Shown here one piece after another: positions 20,818 to 31,550 of a DNA stretch of 64,000 nt. The stretch is from contig JAQIJD010000001.1 of the NCBI GenBank assembly GCA_036946415.1, positions 248,001 to 312,000 of the forward strand, written 5' to 3'. Source of the DNA: Sphingomonas_Q fennica_A. Its GTDB lineage: Bacteria > Pseudomonadota > Alphaproteobacteria > Sphingomonadales > Sphingomonadaceae. Below the pieces are notes generated by a model that was given only the letters and a program-made list of their open reading frames with translations, searched no databases and was not told where the DNA came from. Position 1 is the first letter of the stretch, and each line of letters begins with the position of its first letter. Made by a program: the position numbers and the translations under genes.

Positions 20818-22287
20818 TCAGGCCGCGCCGATCTGGTCGGCGGTATACCAATTGCCATGCAGGCCGGGCCGGATGCGGAAGGGCAGGCCGATCACCGCGA
20901 TCGGCCCCTCCGACACCCTCTGCGCATCGAGCAGCAACAGCCGCGAGCCGAGTTCCGCCAGCCGGTTCTCGATCATCACCAGATAGCCGTCACCTTCCTG
21001 CGTCGATCCGGGGCGGGGGATGAAGGCCGGCTCCTGCAAGGAGGAGACGGGGCCGCACCACCACGTCTCCGTCTCGCCGGTCTTCACGTTGAGATGGCCG
21101 ATCGTGTTCATCAGCATCCCCGCGGCGGACCGGCCGCCGGGGATCTCGACCGGCTTTTCCATATCCTGCACCAGCAGCCAGCCATGGGTGTAATCCTGCC
21201 CGGCCACGCGATCGTCGATCCGCGGGAATTCGCCGACCAGATCAGTCAGCCGCTCCATGTGGATCTCGTCGCTGTTGTCCAGCATGTCCACCGTCCAGCG
21301 GGTGAGGCGCGAGGCGGCGTTGTGCGGCTCGAACGGATCGCCATCGACGTCGGGGAAGAAGGGGAACATGTTGCCCTTGGCGGTGGGCGTATCGAAAAAC
21401 ACCTTCGAGCCGACGTTGTGCGCGTTCATCACATGGCTGGCGAACAGGTTCGGCATCGAGAACCAGCGGATGTCCGCCGCCCCGCCTCTCCGCGGCAGAA
21501 CGCCCAGATGCACCGGCCGCTTCTTGTCGAAGCCGAAGTGCGGCAGGCGGTTCTCCAGCCGCTCCCAGTCGGACACGCTGGGCACCACGTGGAAGACCAC
21601 ATAATCCTCGGTGATCCCCCAATCGTGCATCATGCAATAATAGGGAATCTCGAACCAGATCTCCTTGGTGATCTCGCCGCCCGGGCTGATCGTGTAGAAG
21701 ACGATGTCGCGCGTGAGGAGGCCGGTGGCGGCATAGCTGAACGCCAGCAGCTCGCCCGTCTTGGGATCGACCTTGGGGTGGGCGGTGAACGTCTCGGACT
21801 TCAGCTTGCCGCCGAAGCGATATTCGGGATCGGTCGTCTCCAGCGTCCACGGGTCCATCGCGACCGGGGGGCTGTCTTCCTTCAGCGCCAGCAGCTTGCC
21901 GGCATGGACGATGACATTGGTGTTGGCGGTGCCGCGCACCTCGCCCTTCACCGCCGGATCGTCGGTCAGCGGGTTGCGATAGGCGCCGAACAGCGCATGG
22001 CCGGCGGCCTCCTCCTTCAGGAACTTGGGCGTCCGCGCCCACTTCTGGCGGAGGCCGGCATGGCCGTCCTTCAGGCGGAACATCGTGACCATGCCGTCGC
22101 CGTTGAACCAGATGTCGTCCTGCGCGAGCGGCGGGAAATGGGGATCGGGGGCGACGCGGTAGAAGGCGCCGTCCAGATCGGCGGGGATCGCGCCTTCCAG
22201 CACGGGCAGGTGATCGACCGCACCCTCCACGCCGACGGGCGCGAAGAAGCCGGTGAAGCTCGGCGTCTTGGGGAATTGGATGGTCAT
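20818..22287 (-). CDS. Lignostilbene/carotenoid cleavage dioxygenase family
   Basis: This non-heme iron dioxygenase of 489 residues would cleave an interphenyl or conjugated C=C bond. The four iron-ligand histidines expected in the family are visible in FTAHPKVD, CMMHDWGIT, MNAHNVG and the C-terminal RPGLHGNWYT. The N-terminal DGAFYRVAPDPHFPP and FNGDGMV segments are characteristic of lignostilbene dioxygenases of sphingomonads rather than plant carotenoid enzymes. The ATG at 22287 follows GGAGAGG by 6 bp; the longer open frame upstream belongs to the antisense of its neighbour. It follows the MpaB-like gene by 80 bp on the same strand, possibly in one transcript. Confidence 0.9.
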   Translation of the reverse strand: MTIQFPKTPSFTGFFAPVGVEGAVDHLPVLEGAIPADLDGAFYRVAPDPHFPPLAQDDIWFNGDGMVTMFRLKDGHAGLRQKWARTPKFLKEEAAGHALFGAYRNPLTDDPAVKGEVRGTANTNVIVHAGKLLALKEDSPPVAMDPWTLETTDPEYRFGGKLKSETFTAHPKVDPKTGELLAFSYAATGLLTRDIVFYTISPGGEITKEIWFEIPYYCMMHDWGITEDYVVFHVVPSVSDWERLENRLPHFGFDKKRPVHLGVLPRRGGAADIRWFSMPNLFASHVMNAHNVGSKVFFDTPTAKGNMFPFFPDVDGDPFEPHNAASRLTRWTVDMLDNSDEIHMERLTDLVGEFPRIDDRVAGQDYTHGWLLVQDMEKPVEIPGGRSAAGMLMNTIGHLNVKTGETETWWCGPVSSLQEPAFIPRPGSTQEGDGYLVMIENRLAELGSRLLLLDAQRVSEGPIAVIGLPFRIRPGLHGNWYTADQIGAA

Positions 22288-22367
22288 TGCGGCCTCTCCT
22301 CGCCGCGGCCCGGCGATCTCGTTGAAGTCGCAACGATCATAGCAGGTCGCGCCGCGGCGACAAGCGC

Positions 22368-23249
22368 TCAGCCCGCCGCCGCCGCGGTATCGCCGGTGCA
22401 GCGGCGGGCGCGGGCATGGGCGCCGTCGGTCAGCGCCCAGCGGATCACGCGCCCCGCGCCCGCCACGCCGGCGCGGATCGCCTGCCGCTCGAAGGGCACG
22501 AAGCGGCGGCCTTGCAGCGCCAGCGCGAAGGGCGGCAGCAGATCGAGCGCGGCGCGCTTCATCAGCCGGGCGGCCGGCTCCAGCACCGGCTGCTCGCCGC
22601 GTTCGGCCAGCAGCGCTTCCGCCACCGCGCGCGTGCGATCGTCGAAGCGGAGGGCGGGGCGCATCGCGTGCAGATAGGCCTCCACCGCGCGGCGGCTGTC
22701 GGGCACGTCGGTGGCACCCAGCCGCCGCGCGATCTCCGCCACCTGCGCGTAATAGGCGTCCTGCCGAGCGGCCGGGAAGGCGGGATCGCGATAGCGCAGG
22801 TGCGCCGCCAGGAAGCTGCGCACCTCGGCGACATGCACCCATGTCAGCAGCGCCGGATCGTCGGCGGCATAAGCGATGCCGTCCGCCGTCGTGCCGCGGA
22901 TGCGGGTGTGGATGGCGCGCACCCGCGCGATCAGCCGCTCCGCCTCCGCCGTGCCGCCATAGGTGGTGCCGGCGATGAACTGGGCGGTGCGGCGCAGGCG
23001 GCCGGCCATGTCGGTGCGGAAGCCGCTATGGTCCCATACGCCCGCCAGCGCCGCCGGATGCAGCATCTGGAGGAACAGCGCGCTCATGCCCCCCACCATC
23101 ATCGCGGTGAAATCGCCATGCACCGCCCAGGCGGGGGATCCCGGCCCGAACAGGCCCGGGTCGCCCGGCGGGCGCGCCAGATCGATCGCACCCGTGCCCG
23201 ATCCGACGACGTGATGGATGCGCCCGCGAAGGGCGCCGCGCAGGTCCAT
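22368..23249 (-). CDS. MpaB-type oxygenase (DUF2236)
   Basis: This is a 293-residue protein of the MpaB/latex-clearing-protein superfamily, alpha-helical b-type heme proteins. The features seen are the GPGSPAWAVHGDFTAMMVGGMSALFLQMLHP core, with a histidine that may ligate heme, and TWVHVAEVRSFLAAHLRY. GGGAG-like sequence precedes the ATG at 23249. Members range from rubber oxygenases to uncharacterised proteins. Its place upstream of the dioxygenase suggests oxidative catabolism, but no substrate can be named. Confidence 0.82.
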   Translation of the reverse strand: MDLRGALRGRIHHVVGSGTGAIDLARPPGDPGLFGPGSPAWAVHGDFTAMMVGGMSALFLQMLHPAALAGVWDHSGFRTDMAGRLRRTAQFIAGTTYGGTAEAERLIARVRAIHTRIRGTTADGIAYAADDPALLTWVHVAEVRSFLAAHLRYRDPAFPAARQDAYYAQVAEIARRLGATDVPDSRRAVEAYLHAMRPALRFDDRTRAVAEALLAERGEQPVLEPAARLMKRAALDLLPPFALALQGRRFVPFERQAIRAGVAGAGRVIRWALTDGAHARARRCTGDTAAAAG

Positions 23250-23340
23250 GTCCGCTCCCGTTCTCGGGGTTAGAACGGATCGATGGCGCGGGCGGTTGCG
23301 ACGTCTTCGGCGGAAGCGGCATTCGTACGTACGACGGGTA

Positions 23341-23475
23341 TTTCGCGCAGAGCCGCAGAGCCGCAGAGGGGGCATCGCCTGCCGCGAAGCGGCTACGAGC
23401 GATCGAGTGCCGTATTGGGATAGGAGGCGCTGTCGCGCGGGCGACATCTCTGCGCCTCCGCGTCTCTGCGCGAAC
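23341..23475. repeat. Inverted pair of the CTCTGCG dispersed repeat
   Basis: Left arm 23341-23372 (GCGCAGAGCCGCAGAGCC...) and right arm 23446-23475 (CTCTGCGCCTCCGCGTCTCT...) are inverted copies that could fold into one long stem around about 70 bp. They fill the 245-bp gap between the PAS-MCP gene and the MpaB-like gene. No gene is seen inside. Confidence 0.65.
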
Positions 23476-23493
23476 CGATCTCTGCGGTTTCGG

Positions 23494-24117
23494 TCAGACG
23501 GCGGGCAGCGCGATCGTCGCGGCGCGCTCGGTGGCGGCGCGGGTCTCGTCCGCCAGCGATTTCACCTCCTGTGCCACGATCGCGAAGCCGCGCCCCGCTT
23601 CGCCGGCGCGTGCCGCCTCGATCGCGGCGTTGAGCGCCAGCAGCCGCGTCTGCCCGGCGATCTGGCCGATGGCGGTGACGATCGAGCCGATCTGGCCGAC
23701 CACAGTCTCCAGCCCCGCGCGCATCGCCTTGGCGGCGGTGATGTCGGCGGCGATCTTCAGGACGCTGCGGGGGCGGCCGCCTGCGTCCAGCACCGGATTG
23801 TAGGTCGCCTGCAACCACAGGCTGCGGCCGTCGCGCGTGATGCGGCGATATTCGCCGCTGTCGAACGCGCCGCTCGCCAGCTTCGCCCAGAACAGGCGGT
23901 AGGCTTCGGTGCCGCTCGTCTCGGTATCGCAGAACAGGCGGTGGTGGCGGCCGACGATCTCGGCCAGTTCATATCCCGTCAGGTCGAGGAAGACGTCGTT
24001 CGCCCACAGCACATGGCCGTCCAGCGTGAATTCGATCACGGCCTGCGACCGGCAGATCGCGTCCCAGGCCGCTTCGAAATTGGGGGTCTGGCGGGGCGGG
24101 GCGGGGGCATCGATCAT
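23494..24117 (-). CDS. Minimal soluble PAS-MCP protein
   Basis: This is a 207-residue cytoplasmic protein with one PAS sensor domain (about residues 15-130: FTLDGHVLWANDVFLDLTGY, then RDGRSLWLQATYNPVLD) followed directly by only the tip of a methyl-accepting chemotaxis signalling domain (LLALNAAIEAARAGEAGRGFAIVAQEVKSLA). It has no transmembrane segment, HAMP domain or adaptation helices, and the coiled coil ends after about 65 residues. Such short proteins may modulate larger receptor arrays or bind heme or flavin through the PAS fold. No other chemotaxis gene is in the window. Confidence 0.85.
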   Translation of the reverse strand: MIDAPAPPRQTPNFEAAWDAICRSQAVIEFTLDGHVLWANDVFLDLTGYELAEIVGRHHRLFCDTETSGTEAYRLFWAKLASGAFDSGEYRRITRDGRSLWLQATYNPVLDAGGRPRSVLKIAADITAAKAMRAGLETVVGQIGSIVTAIGQIAGQTRLLALNAAIEAARAGEAGRGFAIVAQEVKSLADETRAATERAATIALPAV

Positions 24118-24157
24118 GCCCCCGGCCTAAGTTGTTGAGGTTAAAGCGCTCTTAACG

Positions 24158-26113
<1,956 letters not shown>

Positions 26114-26198
26114 CTGCCGCATGCCTTCCCGAGTCTCGGGGACAAGATAAGCACAGAAGCGTTAATCGCAATGGAACAGGGCCGGCCGGACCCGACGA

Positions 26199-27197
26199 TC
26201 AGCCCGATCGATGCGGCGGCGCGGCCTCGAACCGCCACAGGGGGCCGGGCGAGACCTTGATCCGGCCGAGCGTGGCATGGTCCCCGGCCGAAACGCGGGC
26301 GATCAGCCGGGCGAGATCGGGGCCGGGCGGCTCCCACGCCCATGCCCCGCAGGTGACGCGATCCTGAGCCTCCTGGAAGCAATCCCGGACCAGCCGCCGG
26401 ATCGTCTCGCCCGGCAGATCGGTCGGATCGAGCAGCAGCACGTCCTCATCCCCGTCCGCCACCCATCGGGTCCGTTCGCCGAACAGACGGTCAGCATGCC
26501 AGGCGAGCGCCTCCTCCGCCTCGGCCAGCCACGATGCGGCGGTGGCGATCCGTTCGGGCATCAGCACGTCCTCATGGGCGAGGAGGGTCCGGCGCATGCG
26601 CGTGCGGTCGAAGCGGTCGTCGTGGTTGGAAGGGTCGTCGATCGCCGTCAGCCCCGCCCGGTCGACGATCAGCGCGAGGTGGCGGCGGCGCCAGCCGAGG
26701 AGGGGGCGGACGATGGCCGGTCCGCCCGGGCGCGCGATCCGGCGTCGCACGCCCGCCAGCCCCGCCACCCCGGCGCCGCGCGCCGCGCGCATCAGGAAGG
26801 TTTCGGCCTGATCGTCGGCATGATGCGCGGTCGCCAGCGCGGCGGCCCCCGCCTCGCGCACCCATCCGTCGAGCGCGGCATAGCGGGCTGTGCGCGCCGC
26901 CGCCTGAAGGCCCCGCCCCCGATCCTCTACGGTGACGCGCAATGTCTCGTGCCGTATCGCCAGCCCGTCGCACACGCCGGCCACCATCGCCGCCTCGTCG
27001 GCCGCCGCGGGGCGCAGCCCGTGATCGACCGTCGCCGCGGCGACATCGCCGTGGCTGGTGGCCGCCAGCAGCAGCAGGGCGAGGCTGTCCGCCCCGCCCG
27101 AAACCGCCACGGCCAGCCGATCGCCGTCCCGCACCCCCACCGCGCGCAGATCGGCGGCGAAGCGGGCGCGTTCCTCCGGCGTGACCGCGTCGGTCAC
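26199..27197 (-). CDS. tilS: tRNA(Ile)-lysidine synthase
   Basis: This enzyme converts C34 of tRNA-Ile(CAU) to lysidine so that it reads AUA codons. The PP-loop AVAVSGGADSLALL lies near residue 30, followed by TVDHGLRP and ATAHHADDQAETFLMRAARGAG. At 332 residues it is of the shorter type, with a reduced C-terminal region. It starts 13 bp after the cpoB stop and lies 85 bp upstream of ftsH. Confidence 0.95.
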   Translation of the reverse strand: MTDAVTPEERARFAADLRAVGVRDGDRLAVAVSGGADSLALLLLAATSHGDVAAATVDHGLRPAAADEAAMVAGVCDGLAIRHETLRVTVEDRGRGLQAAARTARYAALDGWVREAGAAALATAHHADDQAETFLMRAARGAGVAGLAGVRRRIARPGGPAIVRPLLGWRRRHLALIVDRAGLTAIDDPSNHDDRFDRTRMRRTLLAHEDVLMPERIATAASWLAEAEEALAWHADRLFGERTRWVADGDEDVLLLDPTDLPGETIRRLVRDCFQEAQDRVTCGAWAWEPPGPDLARLIARVSAGDHATLGRIKVSPGPLWRFEAAPPHRSG

Positions 27198-27210
27198 GCC
27201 ACAAGCGGCG

Positions 27211-28149
27211 TCACGCGCCGCATTTCGCCTCGGTGCGGGCGGTGGCGACGCGGCCCTTCAGCGGCTCCTTCAGCGTCGCGCCATAGACGTCGGTCAGCTC
27301 GTCATAGACCTTGCAGGCCTCGGCATTCTTCTTGAGGCGGACGAGCGACTGGCCGAGATAATAGAGGCTGTCGGGCGCCCGCTCGCCGCGCGGCATCTTC
27401 TGGTAATTGGCGTAGAAGGCCTCGGCGGCGATCGCCGGCTTGCCATCGTCCAGATAGGCGCGGCCGAGCAGGTTCTGGGCGTAGCTGGCGCGCTTGTGCT
27501 TGGGATATTTGGCGACGACATCCTTCAGCGCGGCCTGCGCCTCGGGATATTTCTTCTGCTCCCACAGACGGTAGCCGGCCATATAGGCATCCTCGCCGGG
27601 ATCGCCGCTGGAGGGGGCGGGAGCGGCGGCCGGGGCGGGTGCCTCGTCCGCCGGAACGACGGTGGCGGCGGGGGCTGCCGGGCGGCGCGCGGGCGTGCGC
27701 GGGGCAGGTGTCGCCTCGATCGTGGCGGGGGCGGCGGCACCGATCGGCGGCAGCGGTGCCGCCTCCTGTGCGCGCCGCGCCTCGGTGTCGGCGCGCATCG
27801 CGGCGAGGCCGTCTTCCACCTGCTTCAGCCGATAGCCGTTCTGTTCGATCTGCCCGGTCAGCCGCGCCAGCTCCTTCTCCAGCGTATCGACGCGGGAGGT
27901 GAGTTCGAACACCGCACTGTCGGCCGGCGTGCCGGCCGGGGCGGCGGCCGGCGCGGGCGCCGCCATCTCCGGCTCGAAATAGGTCGAGGCCCCGCCCGGG
28001 AAGACCTTGCGCTGCACGGCCCGCATCTCCCGCTCCAGCTTGTCGACGCGCGGCGCGATCGGCTGGGCGGCGGTCTGCGCCGCGGCGGGCGCGGCGGCGA
28101 CGATCGCGGCGGCGAGCGGGAGCGAGAAAGCGGCGGGCGCCAGGCGCAT
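27211..28149 (-). CDS. cpoB: Tol-Pal system coordinator CpoB/YbgF
   Basis: This periplasmic protein links peptidoglycan synthesis to outer-membrane constriction through the Tol-Pal machine. The signal peptide is MRLAPAAFSLPLAAAIVAAAPAAAQ. An N-terminal coiled coil (residues about 30-120) is followed by an Ala/Pro linker and three TPR-like repeats (DAYMAGYRLWEQKKYPEAQAAL, RASYAQNLLGRAYLDDGKPA, SLYYLGQSLVRLKK). The start at 28149 is chosen for the signal peptide. The rest of the tol operon is not in the window; here it precedes tilS. Confidence 0.93.
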   Translation of the reverse strand: MRLAPAAFSLPLAAAIVAAAPAAAQTAAQPIAPRVDKLEREMRAVQRKVFPGGASTYFEPEMAAPAPAAAPAGTPADSAVFELTSRVDTLEKELARLTGQIEQNGYRLKQVEDGLAAMRADTEARRAQEAAPLPPIGAAAPATIEATPAPRTPARRPAAPAATVVPADEAPAPAAAPAPSSGDPGEDAYMAGYRLWEQKKYPEAQAALKDVVAKYPKHKRASYAQNLLGRAYLDDGKPAIAAEAFYANYQKMPRGERAPDSLYYLGQSLVRLKKNAEACKVYDELTDVYGATLKEPLKGRVATARTEAKCGA

Positions 28150-28224
28150 CGGGCAAATGCCTTTCGGGTCAGTGAAACCGGAGGGAGGAAACGACCGCGC
28201 CCCTATCACCCGCGGCACCTGTCG

Positions 28225-29115
28225 TCAGCCTGAAGATGCGGCGCCGGGCAGGACGATCCCTTCGCCGGCGGCCGCCGGCGGGGTCTCGGACGCCGCGGCC
28301 GGCGGCCCGGCAGCCGCGGCGCCCGTGGCGGGGCCGGGCCGGGCGAGCAGGTCGGCCGGTTTCAGGCCGACATCGCGGATCACGGTGGAGGGCGGGGCGA
28401 GGGCGGCGATCCGCGTATCGCCCACCGTCACCGTCAGCCCCTCGGGCCGGCCGGTCTGAAGGCGCGGCGCGGTCGCGGCCGGCGGCACCTCGTAGCGGCT
28501 GCCGGCCTTGATCACGCCCATGAACAGGTTCGGCCCGCCCGCCTCGCTCACCTTCACCCACACGTCGCGATCGGCGGCGAGGACGACGGGCGCGTCCGCG
28601 GCGGGGGCCGCGGGGGCTGCGGCGGGGATCACCGCCGGCGCCGCCAGCGGCGCGACGGGCGCGACCGCCACCGGATCGGCGGCGGCGGTGCGCGTCAGTT
28701 CCTCCTGCCCCGGTCCGCCCCGCCACAGCAGATAGCCGAGCACCAGCGCCACCGCCGCCACCGCCCCCAGCACCGCGATCAGGCGGGAGGGGACGCGGCG
28801 GGGATCGGCCGGCTCATAGGGTTCGTAGCGGCTGGCGGAGCGATCGACCTCGCCCGCCTCGATCCGGAAGCGTCGGGAAAGATCCGCCCCGTCGAGCCCG
28901 ACCTGCTGGGCATAGGCCTTCACGAAGCCGGCGCTGTAGGGGAGGGCGGGGAGATCGTCGTGCACGCCGCGCTCGATCGCCAGCAGGTGCCGCATCGGGA
29001 TCCGCGTCCGCTCGGCCACCGCCTCCAGCGCCAGTCCCCGCGCCTCGCGCGCCTGGCGCAGTTCCGCGCCGACGGTGGGCGCCGCGTTCGGCAGTTCGTG
29101 TCCGGCGTCGCCCAT
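28225..29115 (-). CDS. RodZ-like HTH membrane protein with DUF4115
   Basis: This is a bitopic protein of 296 residues. It has an N-terminal Xre/RodZ-type helix-turn-helix (residues 15-80: ELRQAREARGLALEAVAERTRI, LPYSAGFVKAYAQQVG), a basic stretch and a single membrane helix near 112-130. A long Ala/Pro linker leads to a periplasmic DUF4115 domain (DRDVWVKVSEAGG...FMGVIKAGSRYEVP). This is the architecture of RodZ, which couples MreB to the cell-wall elongation machine. Confidence 0.87.
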   Translation of the reverse strand: MGDAGHELPNAAPTVGAELRQAREARGLALEAVAERTRIPMRHLLAIERGVHDDLPALPYSAGFVKAYAQQVGLDGADLSRRFRIEAGEVDRSASRYEPYEPADPRRVPSRLIAVLGAVAAVALVLGYLLWRGGPGQEELTRTAAADPVAVAPVAPLAAPAVIPAAAPAAPAADAPVVLAADRDVWVKVSEAGGPNLFMGVIKAGSRYEVPPAATAPRLQTGRPEGLTVTVGDTRIAALAPPSTVIRDVGLKPADLLARPGPATGAAAAGPPAAASETPPAAAGEGIVLPGAASSG

Positions 29116-29213
29116 CGGCGTCTCCTAAAGGCCGCTCCGGCCGCAACCTTCGCTGGATGGCCACAGGCCGGCGGCCTTGTCAAATATCGTCGTTGCGGCG
29201 CCGTGCCGAACGA

Positions 29214-31490
29214 TCAGGCGATGGCGACGCCGGCTTCCTGCGCCCACGCCGCCAGTGCCGCCCGCATCGAGGGCGGCGGCGAGGCGAGCAGCGATGCCAC
29301 GAACGGGCGGAGCGTGGAAAGGTCCAGCGAACGGATCATCGCCTTCACGGGGCCGATCGCCGCAGGCGTGATCGACAGCCGTTCGATGCCGAGGCCGATC
29401 AGCGCCATCGCTTCCAGCGTCCGCCCGCCCATCTCCCCGCAGACGCCGACGGGCACGCCGGCATCGCGCGCCTGGCCGCCCACGCGCGCGATGAACCGCA
29501 GGATCGCGGGGCTCAGCCAGTCGAACCGCTCGGCGAGCTTGGGGTGGGCGCGATCGGCGGCGAACAGAAATTGCGTCAGATCATTGGTGCCGATCGACAG
29601 GAAATCGAGGTGCGGCAGCAGCAGGTCGAGCTGTTCGGCCAGCGCCGGCACCTCCAGCATCGATCCGTAGCGGATGGCGAGCGGCCCGGCCCGCCCGCGC
29701 TGGGCGATGCGCTGGCGCTGGGCCTCGAACAGCGCCCGCGCCTCGTCATATTCCCACGGCTCGGACACCATCGGGAACATCACGTGGAGGACGCGGCCCG
29801 CCGCCGCCTCGATCAGCGCGCCCGCCTGCGCCTTCATCAGCCCGTCGCGTTCCAGCGCGAGGCGGATCGCGCGCCAGCCGAGCGCGGGATTCTCCTCGTC
29901 CTCCAGCGCCTCGGTCTTCATGTAGGGCAGCGCCTTGTCGCCGCCGATGTCGACCGTGCGGAAGATCACCGGCCGGTCGCCGGCCTGCTCCATCACGTCG
30001 CGGTAGAGGCGCATCTGCCGTTCGCGCTGCGGCATGGTGGCGGACACGAGGAACTGGAATTCGGTGCGGAACAGGCCGATCCCGTCCGCCCCCGTCACGT
30101 CCAGCGCCGCCACGTCGTCGCGCAGGCCGGCGTTCACCATCAGCGTGATGCGCGTGCCGTCCTTCGTGCAGGGCGGCAGATCGCGCATCGCCGCAAATTC
30201 GGCGCGGCGCCGCTGGGTCATGGCGAGGCGCGTCTCGAACGCCTCGTCCATCACCGGCGTCGGGCGCACCTGCACAAAGCCCTGCTGCCCGTCGAGCAGC
30301 AGCACGTCGCCTTCCTGGATCGACCGGCGCGCATCCTTGACGCGGCCGAGGACGGGCACGCCCATCGCCCGCGCCACGATCACGACGTGGGAGGTGAGCG
30401 ACCCTTCCTGCAACACGACGCCCTTCAGCCGCCGCCGGTCATATTCCAGCAGTTCCGCCGGCCCGAGATTGCGCGCGATCAGGATCGTATCCTCGCGCAG
30501 GCCGAGCTGTGCTGCGGTGCCGAGCTGGCCGGAGACGATCCGCAGCAGCCGGTTGGAGAGATCCTCCAGATCGTGCATCCGGTCCGCCAGCAGCGGATCG
30601 GCGATCTCGCGCATCCGCATCCGCGTGCGTTGCTGCACGCGCTCGATCGCCGCCTCGGCGGTCAGCCCGCTGTCGATCGCGGCGTTGATGCGGTTGCGCC
30701 AGCCCTCGTCATAGGCGAACATCTTATAGGTGTGCAGGATGTCCTGATGCTCGCCCGCCACGCCGAATTCGGCCTGGCTCATCATGCGGTCGATCTGGTC
30801 GCGCATCTTGTCGAACGCGGAATAGACGCGGTGGCGCTCCGCCTCGATATCCTCGGCGACGGTATGTTCCACCACCACCCGCGGCTGGTGATAGACGGCG
30901 ACGCCGCGCGCCATCCCCTCCACCAGCTTGAGGCCCGTCAGCCGATCCGGCCCCTGATCGCGCGCGGCGCGGCCGCCCTCCATGCTCTCGTCGACGAGGC
31001 CGGCGCCCGCGATCAGTTCGGCCAGCACCATCGCCACGGTCTGCAACGCCTCGATCTCGATCTCGGCATAGCGGCGCCGCTCGACATGCTGGACGGTCAG
31101 CACGCCGATCGCCTGTTCGCGCCGCACGATCGGGACGCCGGCGAAACTGTGATAGAGGTCTTCGCCCGTCTCCGGATTGTGGACGAAATCGGGGTGGCTG
31201 GTCGCCTCGTCGAGGTTGAGCGTGGCGACACGCTCGGCGATCGTGCCGACCAGCCCCTCGCCCAGCGCCAGCGTGGTGACGTGCACGGCCTCCTGCTTCA
31301 GCCCGCGCGTGGCGAACAGCTCCAGCACCCCGTCGCGCAGCAGGTAGATCGAACAGACCTCGCTCGTCAGCGCCTCGCCGATGATCTGGACGACCTGGTT
31401 CAGCTTCACCTGCGCCGCCGCGCGCGACGCCATCACGTCGTGCAGCCGCGTCAATATCTCGCGGGCGGCGGAGGAGGCGGTTGCGGCCAT
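29214..31490 (-). CDS. ptsP: PEP-protein phosphotransferase PtsP (EI-Ntr)
   Basis: This is enzyme I of the nitrogen phosphotransferase system, which passes phosphate from PEP to NPr. It has 758 residues: an N-terminal GAF domain (1-160) that senses nitrogen status (glutamine) in the family, a swivelling domain with the phosphorylated histidine in GSLTSHVVIVARAMGVP, and a PEP-binding TIM barrel with GADGIGLFRTEFQFL, RTVDIGGDKALPY and the catalytic cysteine in VGVCGEMGG. PtsH/NPr and PtsN are not in this window. Confidence 0.96.
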   Translation of the reverse strand: MAATASSAAREILTRLHDVMASRAAAQVKLNQVVQIIGEALTSEVCSIYLLRDGVLELFATRGLKQEAVHVTTLALGEGLVGTIAERVATLNLDEATSHPDFVHNPETGEDLYHSFAGVPIVRREQAIGVLTVQHVERRRYAEIEIEALQTVAMVLAELIAGAGLVDESMEGGRAARDQGPDRLTGLKLVEGMARGVAVYHQPRVVVEHTVAEDIEAERHRVYSAFDKMRDQIDRMMSQAEFGVAGEHQDILHTYKMFAYDEGWRNRINAAIDSGLTAEAAIERVQQRTRMRMREIADPLLADRMHDLEDLSNRLLRIVSGQLGTAAQLGLREDTILIARNLGPAELLEYDRRRLKGVVLQEGSLTSHVVIVARAMGVPVLGRVKDARRSIQEGDVLLLDGQQGFVQVRPTPVMDEAFETRLAMTQRRRAEFAAMRDLPPCTKDGTRITLMVNAGLRDDVAALDVTGADGIGLFRTEFQFLVSATMPQRERQMRLYRDVMEQAGDRPVIFRTVDIGGDKALPYMKTEALEDEENPALGWRAIRLALERDGLMKAQAGALIEAAAGRVLHVMFPMVSEPWEYDEARALFEAQRQRIAQRGRAGPLAIRYGSMLEVPALAEQLDLLLPHLDFLSIGTNDLTQFLFAADRAHPKLAERFDWLSPAILRFIARVGGQARDAGVPVGVCGEMGGRTLEAMALIGLGIERLSITPAAIGPVKAMIRSLDLSTLRPFVASLLASPPPSMRAALAAWAQEAGVAIA

Positions 31491-31550
31491 GCCGACAGCG
31501 CTAACAGATCGGCCGGCGCTTTTCCAAGGGACGCTGCGCCCCGGCGTCGA

